Assembly (NCBI GenBank): GCA_964244115.1
Contig: CAXTHM010000009.1
Span: 1-64,000, forward strand
Origin: CADCWK01 sp964244115
GTDB taxonomy: Bacteria > Chloroflexota > Chloroflexia > Thermomicrobiales > UBA6265
Direction of reading: 5' to 3'
DNA length: 64,000 nt
Shown: positions 8,490 through 17,079 of the stretch, in pieces
Numbering within the stretch: the first letter of the stretch is position 1
Layout of the letters: the number at the start of each line of letters is the position of its first letter
The notes under the pieces: generated by a model
What the model saw: only the letters and a program-made list of their open reading frames with translations
Database searches by the model: none
What the model was told of the DNA's origin: nothing
Made by a program: the position numbers and the translations under genes

Positions 8490-8840
8490 GCCGGGAAGGG
8501 CGAAAGGGCGATCGCTGGGCGAAATCCCAGAGGAAAGTCCGAGCTGCATGAGCCAGGGTGCCCGGCGACGAGCCGGGGAGACACCGGAAACGGTGTCGAC
8601 AGTCCAGATCGGCGTGGGGCGACCCACGAGAGCAACAGTGACCAGAGCCGGCGGCCTCGTGCCAATGGAGTGAAAAGGGCAATCCTCCCTGCAGCAATCT
8701 CCGAATCGACCGTTATCAGGATGGCTCACCGAGGTCGGAAGTCGAGAGCAGCCGCTCAAGCGATGAGGCGGCCGGTCCTTCGGGGCCGAGAGAGATGATC
8801 GCCAGGAACAAAACTCGGCTTACTCTTCCCCCTTCCCGCG
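8490..8840 (+). ncRNA. rnpB: RNase P RNA, bacterial type A
   Basis: Catalytic RNA that removes tRNA 5' leaders. Conserved blocks are present in order: GAGGAAAGTCCGAGCT, then AGAGCAACAGTGACCAGAG, then AAAAGGGCAATCC, and near the end ACTCGGCTTACTC. GGGAAGG near 8493-8499 pairs with CCTTCCC at 8831-8837 as helix P1. It sits between tRNA-Leu and tRNA-His and may share their transcript. The ends are approximate. Confidence 0.92.
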
Positions 8841-8846
8841 CCATGT

Positions 8847-8922
8847 GGTGCCTTTAGCTCAATGGCAGAGCGCCCGCCTGTGGAGCGGGAGGTTACGGGT
8901 TCGAGCCCCGTAAGGCACCCCA
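8847..8922 (+). tRNA. tRNA-His (anticodon GTG)
   Basis: Acceptor GTGCCTT pairs with AAGGCAC, plus the extra G at position -1 opposite C73 that is typical of tRNA-His. The anticodon stem CCCGC/GCGGG encloses CTGTGGA. CCA is encoded. Confidence 0.94.
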
Positions 8923-8927
8923 CATGG

Positions 8928-8967
8928 GATGGCCCCAGTCCTCACGGACTGGGGCCATCGCATTTTT
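8928..8967 (+). terminator. Rho-independent terminator of the tRNA/rnpB cluster
   Basis: A 14-base-pair stem, GATGGCCCCAGTCC with GGACTGGGGCCATC, around a four-base loop, followed by GCATTTTT. Confidence 0.9.
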
Positions 8968-9005
8968 CGCTCGTGATTCGTTGCGGACCGCCGGTCACCG
9001 CCGGG

Positions 9006-9587
9006 TCAGAAGCGAGGCGATGAGATCGGTGTCCCAGCGCTACGCCGCTCGCGCCACCGCCCCACCAGCCAGCCGGCAACGCCAGCCGAGAGGATCATCA
9101 GTAGCGGCACCACCGCCGCGGTCGGTGGCGGGTCGGTCCGCACACTCGCCTCGCCACCGGTCGCCGATCGAACGATGGCCGGCACGACGGCCGTCAGCAG
9201 GTGGACGGGAAGCCAGAGCGCCGGCACCATCAGCGCCCAGGCGACCGGCCGACGTGACATGAGAGCGATCACCGCCCCGCCGATGGCAAACCCCGGCACC
9301 GCCGTCGCGATGTCGGTCGGCTCGACGCCGAACGACAGCACGAGCGTGACGAGCGTGGCCAGCCCGAGCATGGTCTGCCAGCGTGCACCCTCCCTGACCC
9401 CGAGCAGCAGCGCCGCGAGGCTGAGCATCCAGGCCATCGCCCCGACGCCGTTGATCCCCCGGGAGACCGCGCCGTCGGTCACGATGGCGAGCGCCACCAC
9501 CAGCCCGGAGAGGACGAGCCCGATGGCGCCGATCCTCGTCCAGTCGGCCCTGGCTCGCCCATTCAGGAGTGCAGTGATTCGGCTCAT
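9006..9587 (-). CDS. Integral membrane protein of unknown function
   Basis: A 193-residue very hydrophobic protein with about five or six predicted transmembrane helices (for example IGLVLSGLVVALAIV near 22-36, MAWMLSLAALLLGV near 50-63, and VVPLLMILSAGVAGWLVG near the end) and a basic C terminus. No family is recognised. ATG 9587 has GAAGGGAA upstream and is preferred over an earlier in-frame start. It stands alone between a tRNA terminator and the tRNA-Arg gene on the opposite strand. Confidence 0.7.
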   Translation of the reverse strand: MSRITALLNGRARADWTRIGAIGLVLSGLVVALAIVTDGAVSRGINGVGAMAWMLSLAALLLGVREGARWQTMLGLATLVTLVLSFGVEPTDIATAVPGFAIGGAVIALMSRRPVAWALMVPALWLPVHLLTAVVPAIVRSATGGEASVRTDPPPTAAVVPLLMILSAGVAGWLVGRWRERRSAGTPISSPRF

Positions 9588-9693
9588 GACATTCCCTTCG
9601 AGAGCGGCTATCCCGTCACCCCGTTGACGGTACGTTCCCACCGGCCAGCCATCAAGGTCGCCGCGTCCGGAATCAGGCGTCGGCGCCCATTGC

Positions 9694-9702
9694 TGCTATA
9701 CT
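9694..9702 (+). promoter_or_regulatory. Extended -10 promoter element of tRNA-Arg
   Basis: TGCTATACT lies about 20 bases before the tRNA-Arg 5' end. No good -35 hexamer is seen at 17 bases upstream. Confidence 0.55.
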
Positions 9703-9721
9703 CCGCGCCGGTCTTCGCCAC

Positions 9722-9794
9722 GCCCTCGTAGCTCAATGGATAGAGCGCTTGGCTTCGAACCAAGAGGTTGGGGGTTCGATCCCCTCCGAGGGTA
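9722..9794 (+). tRNA. tRNA-Arg (anticodon TCG)
   Basis: Acceptor GCCCTCG pairs with CGAGGGT (first pair G-T), anticodon stem CTTGG/CCAAG encloses CTTCGAA. The discriminator A is followed by CCC rather than CCA, so the CCA end must be added enzymatically. Confidence 0.92.
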
Positions 9795-9853
9795 CCCACG
9801 AAGAGCTCGCCGCTACGGTCGGACGCGAACGTGACCACCTCGCGGCAATTTAG

Positions 9854-10291
9854 TCATCCCGGCGGCATGGCATTGATGCTCAGCCACTTCTGCATGACGA
9901 GGACGTCCGAGCGCTCGTGGGCGAGGCGGTCGTAGAAGGCCATGACCGGCTCGTTCGTCGCCCGGTCCATGAGCTGGACTTTCGTGACGCCGCGGCCCCG
10001 AATCCAGGCCTCCCCAGCCTAGACCATCTGACGACCGACACCACCACCTTGTACCTCGGGGTCGACGGCCACGTAGTAGAGCCAGCCCCGGTGCCCATCG
10101 TGGCCGACCATGACCGACGCGACGACGGTATCGCCGACGGTCGCGACGAGGACGTCGGAAGACGGTCCGCCGCGGGCGCGGTCGAAATCGGTACGGGGAT
10201 CGTTGTACGACGTCGTCAACCCTACCCGCCGCCACAGCGCCGCCACGGCATCACCCTGGTCCGCGGTCGCCGGTCCGATCACGAGACTCAT
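9854..10291 (-). pseudogene. GNAT acetyltransferase (YpeA-like) interrupted by an in-frame amber codon
   Basis: Reading from ATG 10291 gives MSLVIGPATADQGDAVAALW, YNDPRTDFDR, VGHDGHRGWLYYVAVDPEVQ and GGGVGRQMV, a clear GNAT acetyl-CoA-binding region. A TAG follows at 10019-10021. In the same frame the next codons give AGEAWIRGRGVTKVQLMD, then NEPVMAFYDRLAHERSDVL, exactly the expected C-terminal half, ending at TGA 9854-9856. So a single nonsense change (TAG, probably from a Glu, Gln or Trp codon) splits an otherwise intact gene of about 145 codons. It is either a young pseudogene, a sequencing error or, less likely, a suppressed stop. It is divergent from cinA. Confidence 0.85.
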
Positions 10292-10406
10292 GCCCGTCGT
10301 CGCCGTCCCCCGAGGTCGACCCGGTGGCAACCATCACGAGCGCGACGAGGGCCGGCGCCCGGCGCCTGGCCCTCTGCCTCCGCGACATCGTAGACGATCC
10401 GGCCGC

Positions 10407-10415
10407 TGGTACAAT
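10407..10415 (+). promoter_or_regulatory. Candidate extended -10 element upstream of cinA
   Basis: TGGTACAAT, an extended -10 pattern, lies about 90 bases before the cinA ATG. No recognisable -35. Confidence 0.35.
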
Positions 10416-10504
10416 CGTCCATCGTCGAGCCCGCCGGCGGCACCGTCCAGCACCCCGACCGCCGCGGACCTCCCCACCTCTCCCACTGATCGAGGACACC
10501 ACCG

Positions 10505-11689
10505 ATGCGAGCCTACGTTCTGTCGATCGGCACCGAACTCATGCAGGGCATGATCACCGATACCAACGCGACCTTCCTCGCCCAGGAACTCGTCGCCCTC
10601 GGGATCGATCTGGTCCATGTCACCCAGGTCGGCGACGATCGGGCCCGGATGGTCCAGACCCTCCGCCGGGCGCTGGACGAAGCCGACCTCGTCATCTGCA
10701 CCGGCGGCGTCGGTCCGACCGAGGACGACCTCACCCGCGAGGTCATCGCCGAGACCGTCGGCGAGACCCCGGCGATCGACCCAAGCTTGCTCGAGACGCT
10801 GGAGTCGTTCTTCGCCGGTCGCGGGCAGGACATGCCGGAGCGGAACAAGAAGCAGGCCTGGCTGATCCCGAGCGCCGAGGCCCTGCCGAACCCGGTCGGG
10901 ACGGCGCCGGGCTGGTTCGTCCGGGCCGGGAGCGGCCGGATCATCGCCATGCCGGGCGTCCCCCGCGAGATGTTCCGGATGTGGGCCGAGCAGGCCGTCC
11001 CGCGGATCTCCGCCGAGCTCACCGAAGGCGTCATCAGCGGGATCACCTTCCGGACGCTCGGGATCGGCGAGTCCAGCGCGGAGCAGGAGATCAGCGACCT
11101 GGTCGCCAAGGACAACCCGGTCGTCGCCACGTACGCAAAGGACGATGGCGTGCACATCCGCGTGACTGGCTTCGGCGACTCGGTCGAAGTCGCCGAACGG
11201 CACCGGGATTCCGCCGCCAATGAGGTCCGCCGTCGCCTGTCCCGCTACATCTACGCCGAGACGATGGCCCCACTGCCGGACGTCATCGTCGGGCTGCTGG
11301 CCGACCGTGGCCTGACCCTCGGCGTCATCGAGGAGGGCAGCGGCGGTCGGCTGGGCTCGCTCCTGACCGGGTCGCTGGCGTCGGACGGCGTCGTCCACGG
11401 CGGTCTCACCCGACCGGTCCCCACCGGGCCGTCGGCCGCCGACCTGGCCGACGAGGCCCGCCGCCTGTTCGGTACCGACATCGGGATCGGCCTCTCGATC
11501 ACGGTCGAGCCAATGCCCAACGTCGCGGGGGTCTACCGCGGCCCGGTCTCAATCGCGATCACCGGCGCCATCAGCGCGACCGAAGAGCACCAGACCCGCG
11601 CCAGCCTGGCCGACATCCATCGCCGCGCCGCGATGTCCAGCGTCGATCTGCTCCGTCGCCAGATGACCGCCTCGGCTACGACCAACTAG
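10505..11689 (+). CDS. cinA: CinA-like protein with degenerate amidase domain
   Basis: The N-terminal domain (about 1-170) is the molybdopterin-binding-like MoCF fold of CinA, with SIGTELMQGMITDTNA, CTGGVGPTEDD, and AMPGVPREM. It is linked to ADP-ribose/NAD-derived pyrophosphatase activity in the family. The C-terminal half (about 250-394) corresponds to the nicotinamide-nucleotide amidase domain, but the usual A-E-S-C-T-G-G nucleophile motif reads I-E-E-G-S-G-G here, so the catalytic Ser is lost. At 394 residues the length is close to normal. ATG 10505 follows GAGGAC. It is divergent from a broken GNAT gene and convergent with ybeY. Confidence 0.85.
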   Translation: MRAYVLSIGTELMQGMITDTNATFLAQELVALGIDLVHVTQVGDDRARMVQTLRRALDEADLVICTGGVGPTEDDLTREVIAETVGETPAIDPSLLETLESFFAGRGQDMPERNKKQAWLIPSAEALPNPVGTAPGWFVRAGSGRIIAMPGVPREMFRMWAEQAVPRISAELTEGVISGITFRTLGIGESSAEQEISDLVAKDNPVVATYAKDDGVHIRVTGFGDSVEVAERHRDSAANEVRRRLSRYIYAETMAPLPDVIVGLLADRGLTLGVIEEGSGGRLGSLLTGSLASDGVVHGGLTRPVPTGPSAADLADEARRLFGTDIGIGLSITVEPMPNVAGVYRGPVSIAITGAISATEEHQTRASLADIHRRAAMSSVDLLRRQMTASATTN

Positions 11690-11697
11690 CCGGTCGT

Positions 11698-12174
11698 CTA
11701 CGCCTCGTATTCGCGGAGCAATCCCTCGCCACGGGCGAGCATCGCCGCTCGCTCCTCGGCGGAATGATCGACCCAGCCGGTGAGATGCAGCAGGCCGTGA
11801 ACCGCCACGAAGAGCAGTTCACGGCCCGCCGAGTTTCCGTTCGCGCCGGACTGCTCGATTGCCCGGTCCACCGAGATGATGATGTCCCCACCGCGGACTG
11901 GCTGTCCGGGCTCGCCGTCGTCAGCCTCGTGCTCGAAGGTCATCACGTCGGTCGGCTCGTCGATGCCCATGAAATCGAGATGGAACCGCTGGAGACGGGC
12001 GTCGTCGACCAGGACGAAGGCGACTTCCCACCGGCCGGTCACCCGCTCGGCCGCGAGGACGGTCTCGCTGAGCGCAACGAGATCATCCTCACTGGCCAGC
12101 GCGACCGGTGTCAGATCGACCTCGGCGATCGTCGTCACGTCGAGCACCAGGGTCTCCGTGGGGCGGTCGGCCAT
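11698..12174 (-). CDS. ybeY: Endoribonuclease YbeY (rRNA maturation)
   Basis: YbeY is a zinc-dependent RNase involved in 16S rRNA 3'-end maturation and ribosome quality control. The 158-residue product carries the metal motif HGLLHLTGWVDH near the C terminus and the conserved MGIDEPTDVMTF and GGDIIIS. The start ATG shares one base with the stop of the upstream yqeY-like gene (TGATG), which indicates translational coupling in a HIT-yqeY-ybeY operon. It ends a few bases from the convergent cinA. Confidence 0.92.
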   Translation of the reverse strand: MADRPTETLVLDVTTIAEVDLTPVALASEDDLVALSETVLAAERVTGRWEVAFVLVDDARLQRFHLDFMGIDEPTDVMTFEHEADDGEPGQPVRGGDIIISVDRAIEQSGANGNSAGRELLFVAVHGLLHLTGWVDHSAEERAAMLARGEGLLREYEA

Positions 12175-12638
12175 CAGCCGGCGCTGAGCCGGGTTCGGAC
12201 GGCGGTGCTCACCCGTCGACCGTCGGCGCGGCCGCCGATTCGCGGCAGCAGGATCGGCATGACCTTGCCCATCTCCTTGGGCCCAGTCGCGCCCGACTCC
12301 GTCACGGCCGCATCGACCAGTGTCGCGAGTTCCTCGTCGTCGAGCTGCGCCGGCAGGTAGCGCTCGATCACGGCGAGCTGCTCCTTCTCCCGGTCGACGA
12401 GATCGGTCCGACCGGCGGCCGCGAACTGCTCGATCGATTCGGTCCGCTGCTTGACCTGCCGCTGGAGGAGGGCCAACTCTTCCTCGGCGGACAGGGACTC
12501 CCGCTTCTCGATCTCGGCGTTGTGATAGGCCGAAAGCAGGAACCGGATCGATTCCCGCGCGACTACGTCGCGGCTCCGCATTGCGTCCTTGAGGTCGCTC
12601 TGAAGGCGTCCCTGAAGGGTCATCACCTGGTCGGTCAC
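12174..12638 (-). CDS. YqeY/GatB-C-terminal-domain-like protein
   Basis: A 154-residue helical protein of the YqeY family, similar to the tail domain of GatB that contacts tRNA. Landmarks are LQSDLKDAMRSRD, SIRFLLSAYHNAEIEKR, RTESIEQFAAAGRTDL, ERYLPAQL and KEMGKVMPILL. Its role is thought to be tRNA-related, but it is not established. The GTG at 12638 has GGGAGG about eight bases upstream. It lies between a HIT protein gene and ybeY on the same strand. Confidence 0.85.
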   Translation of the reverse strand: MTDQVMTLQGRLQSDLKDAMRSRDVVARESIRFLLSAYHNAEIEKRESLSAEEELALLQRQVKQRTESIEQFAAAGRTDLVDREKEQLAVIERYLPAQLDDEELATLVDAAVTESGATGPKEMGKVMPILLPRIGGRADGRRVSTAVRTRLSAG

Positions 12639-12687
12639 TGATCGTTCCTCCCTGCCATGCGCAGTCGCCTCGAACCCATACCACGCC

Positions 12688-13077
12688 TCATACGGGGCGG
12701 ACACCCAGAGGCCGTCCTCCCACGACATGGAAGTGGAGATGAAACACGGACTGGCCGGCATCCGGTCCGGTATTCGTCAGCACCCGGTAGCCACGCTCAT
12801 CGAGACCAGCTTCGTGCGCGACCTGACGAGCCAGACCGAGCAGTTCCCCGAGCAGCGCCTCGCTCCCTGACGTGACGCTGAGGTCGGCGATATGCCGTCG
12901 GGGAACGACGAGGATGTGAGTCGGTGCCTGAGGAGCCAGATCGGCGAACGCGACGGCATGCGGCGACTCCGCGACGAAGGTCGTCCCGAAGTCGCCCCGG
13001 ACGATCCGGCAGAAGACACAGTCCGGGTCGAACGCCGATTCGATCCCTGTATTCCGATCAGTGGCAGTCGCGTCCAT
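12688..13077 (-). CDS. HIT-family nucleotide hydrolase/transferase
   Basis: The histidine-triad signature HLHFHVV is present near the C terminus, together with CVFCRIVRGD and HILVVPRRHIADL at the start. HIT proteins hydrolyse phosphoramidate- or AMP-linked substrates. About 129 residues. I preferred ATG 13077 over the adjacent GTG 13080 because AGGA lies seven bases upstream of the ATG. It is the first gene of an operon with yqeY and ybeY, divergent from mutM. Confidence 0.9.
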   Translation of the reverse strand: MDATATDRNTGIESAFDPDCVFCRIVRGDFGTTFVAESPHAVAFADLAPQAPTHILVVPRRHIADLSVTSGSEALLGELLGLARQVAHEAGLDERGYRVLTNTGPDAGQSVFHLHFHVVGGRPLGVRPV

Positions 13078-13135
13078 CACCAGGTCCTTTCCCCGAGAGT
13101 CGCCCGAGTCCCGGACGCTCGATCATACTATCCGC

Positions 13136-14017
13136 ATGCCAGAGCTTCCCGAAGTCGAGACCGTCCGGCGCTCGCTCCAGCCCGTCATCACCGGCAGGCT
13201 GATCACCGCTGTCCAGGGCGACACCTTCCCGGATGTGATGGGTCCTGGTGGCCTCGACCGCACTGACCTCCTGATCCACCGTCGGATCACCGGGTTGGAC
13301 CGCCGGGGCAAGTACCTGATCGTCGATCTGGATGACGGCTCCGCGCTGGTCGTCCACCTCCGGATGACCGGGCAACTCGTCGTTGTCAGCCGGCACGAGC
13401 CGCCACTGCGCTTCCAGCATCTGGTGATCGGCCTCGACGACGGCACCCCGCCCGACGAGTCGAACGATGGCCTGGCATCACGGTCGGATGGACCGATCGA
13501 ACTCCGATTCGCCGACCAGCGCAAGTTCGGCCGCGTGCTGCATATCGCCGCGTCCGAGCGGCCCCATCTCTTCGACGCGCTGGGCCCGGAGCCCCTGCTG
13601 GCCACATTCACCGTGGAGACTCTGGCGGCAGCGCTGGTCAATCGCCGCGCACCGGTCAAGAACGTCCTGCTCGACCAGCGCCGCATCGCGGGACTGGGCA
13701 ACATCTACGTCGACGAGGCGTTGTTCCGGGCCCGCGTCAACCCGCTACGCCCCGCCGGGTCGCTGGACGCCTCCGAAACCGAGGCGCTCCACGCCGGCAT
13801 CGTCGCGGTCCTGACCGAATCACTCGACCGGCGCGGCACCACCTTCTCCTCGTTCCTCGATGGCTACGGTCGCCAGGGTGAGAACGGCGAGAACCTGCGT
13901 GTCTACGGCCGTGGTCGATCCGGGCAGCCCTGCGTCGTCTGCGGGACGCCGCTCCAGATGGTCAAGCTGGCCGGGCGATCGAGTACCTTCTGCCCGGTCT
14001 GCCAGCCGCTCGCCTGA
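13136..14017 (+). CDS. mutM: Formamidopyrimidine-DNA glycosylase (Fpg/MutM)
   Basis: Removes oxidised purines such as 8-oxoguanine and nicks the abasic site. The protein starts MPELPEVETVRRSL, with catalytic Pro1 and Glu2 after Met removal. It has FADQRKFGR, the helix-two-turn-helix region GLGNIYVDEALF, and the C-terminal zinc finger CVVCGTP...CPVCQ. The 293-residue length fits. The start is fixed by the need for a free N-terminal Pro. No ribosome-binding site is visible and TACTAT lies only four bases upstream, so a leaderless message is possible. Confidence 0.96.
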   Translation: MPELPEVETVRRSLQPVITGRLITAVQGDTFPDVMGPGGLDRTDLLIHRRITGLDRRGKYLIVDLDDGSALVVHLRMTGQLVVVSRHEPPLRFQHLVIGLDDGTPPDESNDGLASRSDGPIELRFADQRKFGRVLHIAASERPHLFDALGPEPLLATFTVETLAAALVNRRAPVKNVLLDQRRIAGLGNIYVDEALFRARVNPLRPAGSLDASETEALHAGIVAVLTESLDRRGTTFSSFLDGYGRQGENGENLRVYGRGRSGQPCVVCGTPLQMVKLAGRSSTFCPVCQPLA

Positions 14018-14045
14018 CCCAGCCACGATCTCCGCGGAAAAAGCA

Positions 14046-14075
14046 ACGTACCCGCCCATCGCTGGGCGGGTACGT
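14046..14075. terminator. Hairpin terminator between mutM and the ferritin-like gene
   Basis: ACGTACCCGCCCA pairs with TGGGCGGGTACGT around a four-base loop. On the minus strand it is followed by GCTTTTTCC, so it terminates the ferritin-like gene's neighbour direction, and it probably serves mutM too. Confidence 0.75.
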
Positions 14076-14131
14076 CATCTCGAAGTGGCCGAAGACGATC
14101 CGTGAAGGGATCGTCAGGTCACGAACGAGAC

Positions 14132-14839
14132 CTACGCCTCAGGGGTGGCGTCGGCGGTGACGAAGAACGGGGTCGCGATCTCGAGGACCTCGGCCGGCGT
14201 CCGCGGGGCGTCGACGGCGTCCGGGAACGGCTGCGTCGCCTCGTCGTTGACCAGCGCGCCGATGAAGCCGGCGTGGCGGGCCTCGACGCTGTGGATGCCG
14301 AGGGCGGTCGCAACGAGGCTCGGGGCCAGGACGACGACCGACGGGGCGGCACCGGCGTAGGCGGAGACGCCGACGTTCTCGATCGCGGCAGCCGTGATCA
14401 GGAACGACGAGGCGTCGGAGTATCCGAAGTCGTACGCTGCCTCTTCGACGGGCTCGCCGCCGAGGTCGGTGATCGTGGCGGAGAGGGCCTCGACGTGAGC
14501 GGCCTCATGCGCACCGATCTGCTCGATCAGAGCGTAGACGGAACCCGTGGTGTCGAAGTCCTCCGGCGTGAAGGTCGCGAGAGCCTCCCGATAGAAGGTG
14601 TTCTCGAGGTGCTCGAGGGTCAGGGCGTAGTTGAGGACGGCGATGCCGTCATCCTCGAAGTACGGGTCCGCCTCGAGGGCGTCGTCCTGGGCGGATGCCC
14701 GGAAGCCCGGGACCGCGGCCAGAGCCAGTGCAGCGCCGCCGCCGATGACGGCAGACTTGCCGAGCAGTGAGCGACGCGACGACAGACGAGCCTTCTCAAC
14801 CTCGACAGCGGCGAGGAAACGGTTCGAGAGATCAGTCAT
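14132..14839 (-). CDS. Exported ferritin-like domain protein
   Basis: A 235-residue protein. The N terminus has twin arginines and a hydrophobic stretch (SSRRSLLGKSAVIGGGAAL, about 20-40), a probable Tat signal. The mature part is a four-helix ferritin-like domain with conserved acidic and His residues (NYALTLEHLENTFYREAL; IGAHEAAHVEAL; SVEARHAGFI), as in the PCC13-62/desiccation-related and DUF4439-like groups. It may bind a di-metal site outside the membrane; the substrate is unknown. ATG 14839 follows AGGGAG by five bases. It is monocistronic with its own terminator. Confidence 0.8.
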   Translation of the reverse strand: MTDLSNRFLAAVEVEKARLSSRRSLLGKSAVIGGGAALALAAVPGFRASAQDDALEADPYFEDDGIAVLNYALTLEHLENTFYREALATFTPEDFDTTGSVYALIEQIGAHEAAHVEALSATITDLGGEPVEEAAYDFGYSDASSFLITAAAIENVGVSAYAGAAPSVVVLAPSLVATALGIHSVEARHAGFIGALVNDEATQPFPDAVDAPRTPAEVLEIATPFFVTADATPEA

Positions 14840-15660
14840 GGTAACTCCCTGTTGTGTCGATCGAACGGACACTGCGTAGCTGCAGACCGCGACCCGAACA
14901 CCGCATCGAGAGACCATCTTCGCGGGGTTCCGGATCCCCCGCCGCGATGGACATCGTCGATTCGGTTGCCTGCCACGCGACGTTCGCCGGTGGTTCAGCC
15001 GTCGGGGTTTGTAATCTGCCTTGCAGCTTTTGTGCCGCCGCTTCTCGTTTCACTCCCGGAGGGGAAAACGATCCGGCGGCAACCGAGAGCCAGTCGGCCC
15101 CGCTCCATTCTATACGACCCTTCTGTCCGGATGGATCATATGGATCATTCGGATGAGACCCTGGTCCATTCGCGGTCGACCGCCGGTCCGGTCGGCCCGG
15201 TCCGGTTCTCGACTGCTCATGGGATCGGATAGAGCGATCATCTTCCCGTTCACCCAGTTCACGTTACGGCTCCGTCACCCGACCCATGTCATTCGCAGTG
15301 TCCGCTCATAGGCGGGGAGGACATCGGCAACACGCGGCTCCGGCAATAGCCGGGAAACGCGAGACGAGTCGCGGCGCGGAGTCCGACTCGTCTCGACCGT
15401 GGGGCACGGGCGGCACGGGCGGCACGGATGATCCGTCGACGCATTCACATCCGTCCGGACCGCGGGAGGATGATCGCCGGTTTTTCCGGGCCGATTGCGA
15501 ATGGGCGGCGCACCGATATACTTGTCGGGATGTCCAGACGTTCTAGCTTCGAGAATATCGCCGTCGGCGACGCTGGCCGAGCGGCGGTAGTCCCGTGTGG
15601 AGCGTCCTGCGACACCGTCGATCATCCTTTCGCATCGCCGCGCAAGAGGGAGTTTTCCGG
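14840..15660. other. Long intergenic region with a perfect inverted repeat
   Basis: About 820 bases between two divergent genes with no convincing coding frame. It contains a 12-base inverted repeat, CGAGACGAGTCG at 15360-15371 and CGACTCGTCTCG at 15384-15395. A short tandem stretch of CACGGGCGG-like units follows at 15404-15428, and near-repeats of GGATCATATGGATCATTC lie near 15128-15150. These could be operators for the transporter operon downstream; nothing shows it directly. Confidence 0.5.
15495..15522 (+). promoter_or_regulatory. Promoter of the sugar ABC transporter operon
   Basis: TTGCGA at 15495-15500 and TATACT at 15517-15522 with a 16-base spacer, about 140 bases before the binding-protein start. 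Confidence 0.55.
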
Positions 15661-17004
15661 ATGGCAACGAACCGCCGTACGCTATTGAAGAGTGCCGCAG
15701 CGCTTGCGGCCATGCCGATCGGTCTTAAGGCCACGCAGGCCAGTGCCCAGTCGACTCCAGCCGCGACGCCGGTCGGGACGCCAGTCGGCACCCCGTCCGC
15801 GCCGCTCGTCGTCGGGACGCCGGAGGCCTCCCTCGAAGTCTTCTCCTGGTGGACGTCCGGTGGTGAGGCCACCGGCCTCGACCAGCTCTTCGCGGCCTTT
15901 ACCGCCGGTTCGCCGTCGGTCGGGATCGTCAACGCCGCCGTCGCCGGTGGTGGTGGCAGCAACGCCAAGACCGCCCTGCAGACCCGCCTCCAGGGCGGAC
16001 AGGCGCCGGACTCCTGGCAGTCCCACCTCGGCAAGGAACTCCAGAGCCTCTACGTCACGCCGGGCTACTGCGCCCCGCTGACCGACCTCTACGCCGAGCA
16101 GGGCTGGAACGATGTCTTCCCGCAGGGCGTCATCGATCAGTCCAGCGTCGACGGCGTTCCCTACGTCGTCCCGGTCGGCAACCATCGCGGCAACGTGATG
16201 TTCTACAACAAGGCGCTGATGGAGGCCAACGGCATCACCATCGGTGAGACGCTGTCGGTCGACGAGTTCTTCGCCGCCGCCGACACGCTCCAGGCCGCCG
16301 GCATCCCGGCCGTCGCGCTTGGCGACCGCGATTCCTTCGCCGCCCCGCAACTGTTCGAGAACACGCTGCTCGGTGTCCTCGGCCCCGAAGCCTACACCGC
16401 CCTCTGGAACGACCCGAGCCAGTGGTCCAGCGACGGCGTCACCCAGGCGATCGAGGCGTTCGCCAAGATGCTCGGCTACCTCAACCCCGACCACGCCGCC
16501 CTGACCTGGGACGGTGCCGCCGACCTCGTCGCCGCCGGGACCGCCGGTTTCACTTCGATGGGCGACTGGGCCTATGGCCAGTTCGTCTCGAAGGGGACCG
16601 AGTCCAGCATCGGCTGGGTCACCCACCCCGGCACCTCCGGCTCGTTCGTGACGGTCATCGACGGCTTCACGCTGCCCGTCGGCGCCCCTGACACCGTCAA
16701 CGCCTCCAACTGGCTCCGCGCCGCCGGTTCCGCCGCTGCCCAGACGGCGTTCGCGCCGTACAAGGGCTGCATCCCGGCCCGGACCGACATCGACAGCAGC
16801 TCCTTCAATGACTACCTGAAGTGGGCCGCGAACGACCTGACGACCGCCACGGCCGTCCCGTCCAACGCCCACGGCTCGGCCGCCTCGCCGCAGGTCCAGC
16901 AGGCGATCTTCGACGCCACGATCGCCTTCATCGTCGCGCCGGACACCGAGACCTACCGCGTCACGATCCAGCAAGCCGCCGAGGACGACGCGGCCGGCGC
17001 CTAG
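15661..17004 (+). CDS. Sugar ABC transporter substrate-binding protein (CUT1 type)
   Basis: A 447-residue extracellular solute-binding protein of family 1. The Tat-like signal (NRRTLLKSAAALAAMPIG, residues 4-21) is followed by a TPVGTP linker and a mature domain with LEVFSWWTSGGEATGLDQL, NAKTALQTRLQGGQAPDSWQ and PVGNHRGNVMFYNKALMEANG, as in glucose/oligosaccharide-binding proteins. The exact sugar cannot be told. ATG 15661 has GAGGGAG eight bases upstream. A hairpin terminator follows before the permease genes, as often seen where the binding protein is made in excess. Confidence 0.9.
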   Translation: MATNRRTLLKSAAALAAMPIGLKATQASAQSTPAATPVGTPVGTPSAPLVVGTPEASLEVFSWWTSGGEATGLDQLFAAFTAGSPSVGIVNAAVAGGGGSNAKTALQTRLQGGQAPDSWQSHLGKELQSLYVTPGYCAPLTDLYAEQGWNDVFPQGVIDQSSVDGVPYVVPVGNHRGNVMFYNKALMEANGITIGETLSVDEFFAAADTLQAAGIPAVALGDRDSFAAPQLFENTLLGVLGPEAYTALWNDPSQWSSDGVTQAIEAFAKMLGYLNPDHAALTWDGAADLVAAGTAGFTSMGDWAYGQFVSKGTESSIGWVTHPGTSGSFVTVIDGFTLPVGAPDTVNASNWLRAAGSAAAQTAFAPYKGCIPARTDIDSSSFNDYLKWAANDLTTATAVPSNAHGSAASPQVQQAIFDATIAFIVAPDTETYRVTIQQAAEDDAAGA

Positions 17005-17079
17005 TCGTTCGACGAGCCTACACTCGTCTCACGCGTCAGCCGGGTCCATGGTCCGGCTGACCAGCAATCCGTCCGGACG

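Noticed and set aside
13121..13135. A ribosome-binding site upstream of mutM
   Set aside because: No purine-rich stretch is present; the start is instead fixed by the obligatory Pro-Glu N terminus.
15275..15667. A 130-codon minus-strand ORF in the long intergenic region
   Set aside because: No ribosome-binding site, it overlaps the transporter promoter and binding-protein start, and its composition is not protein-like.
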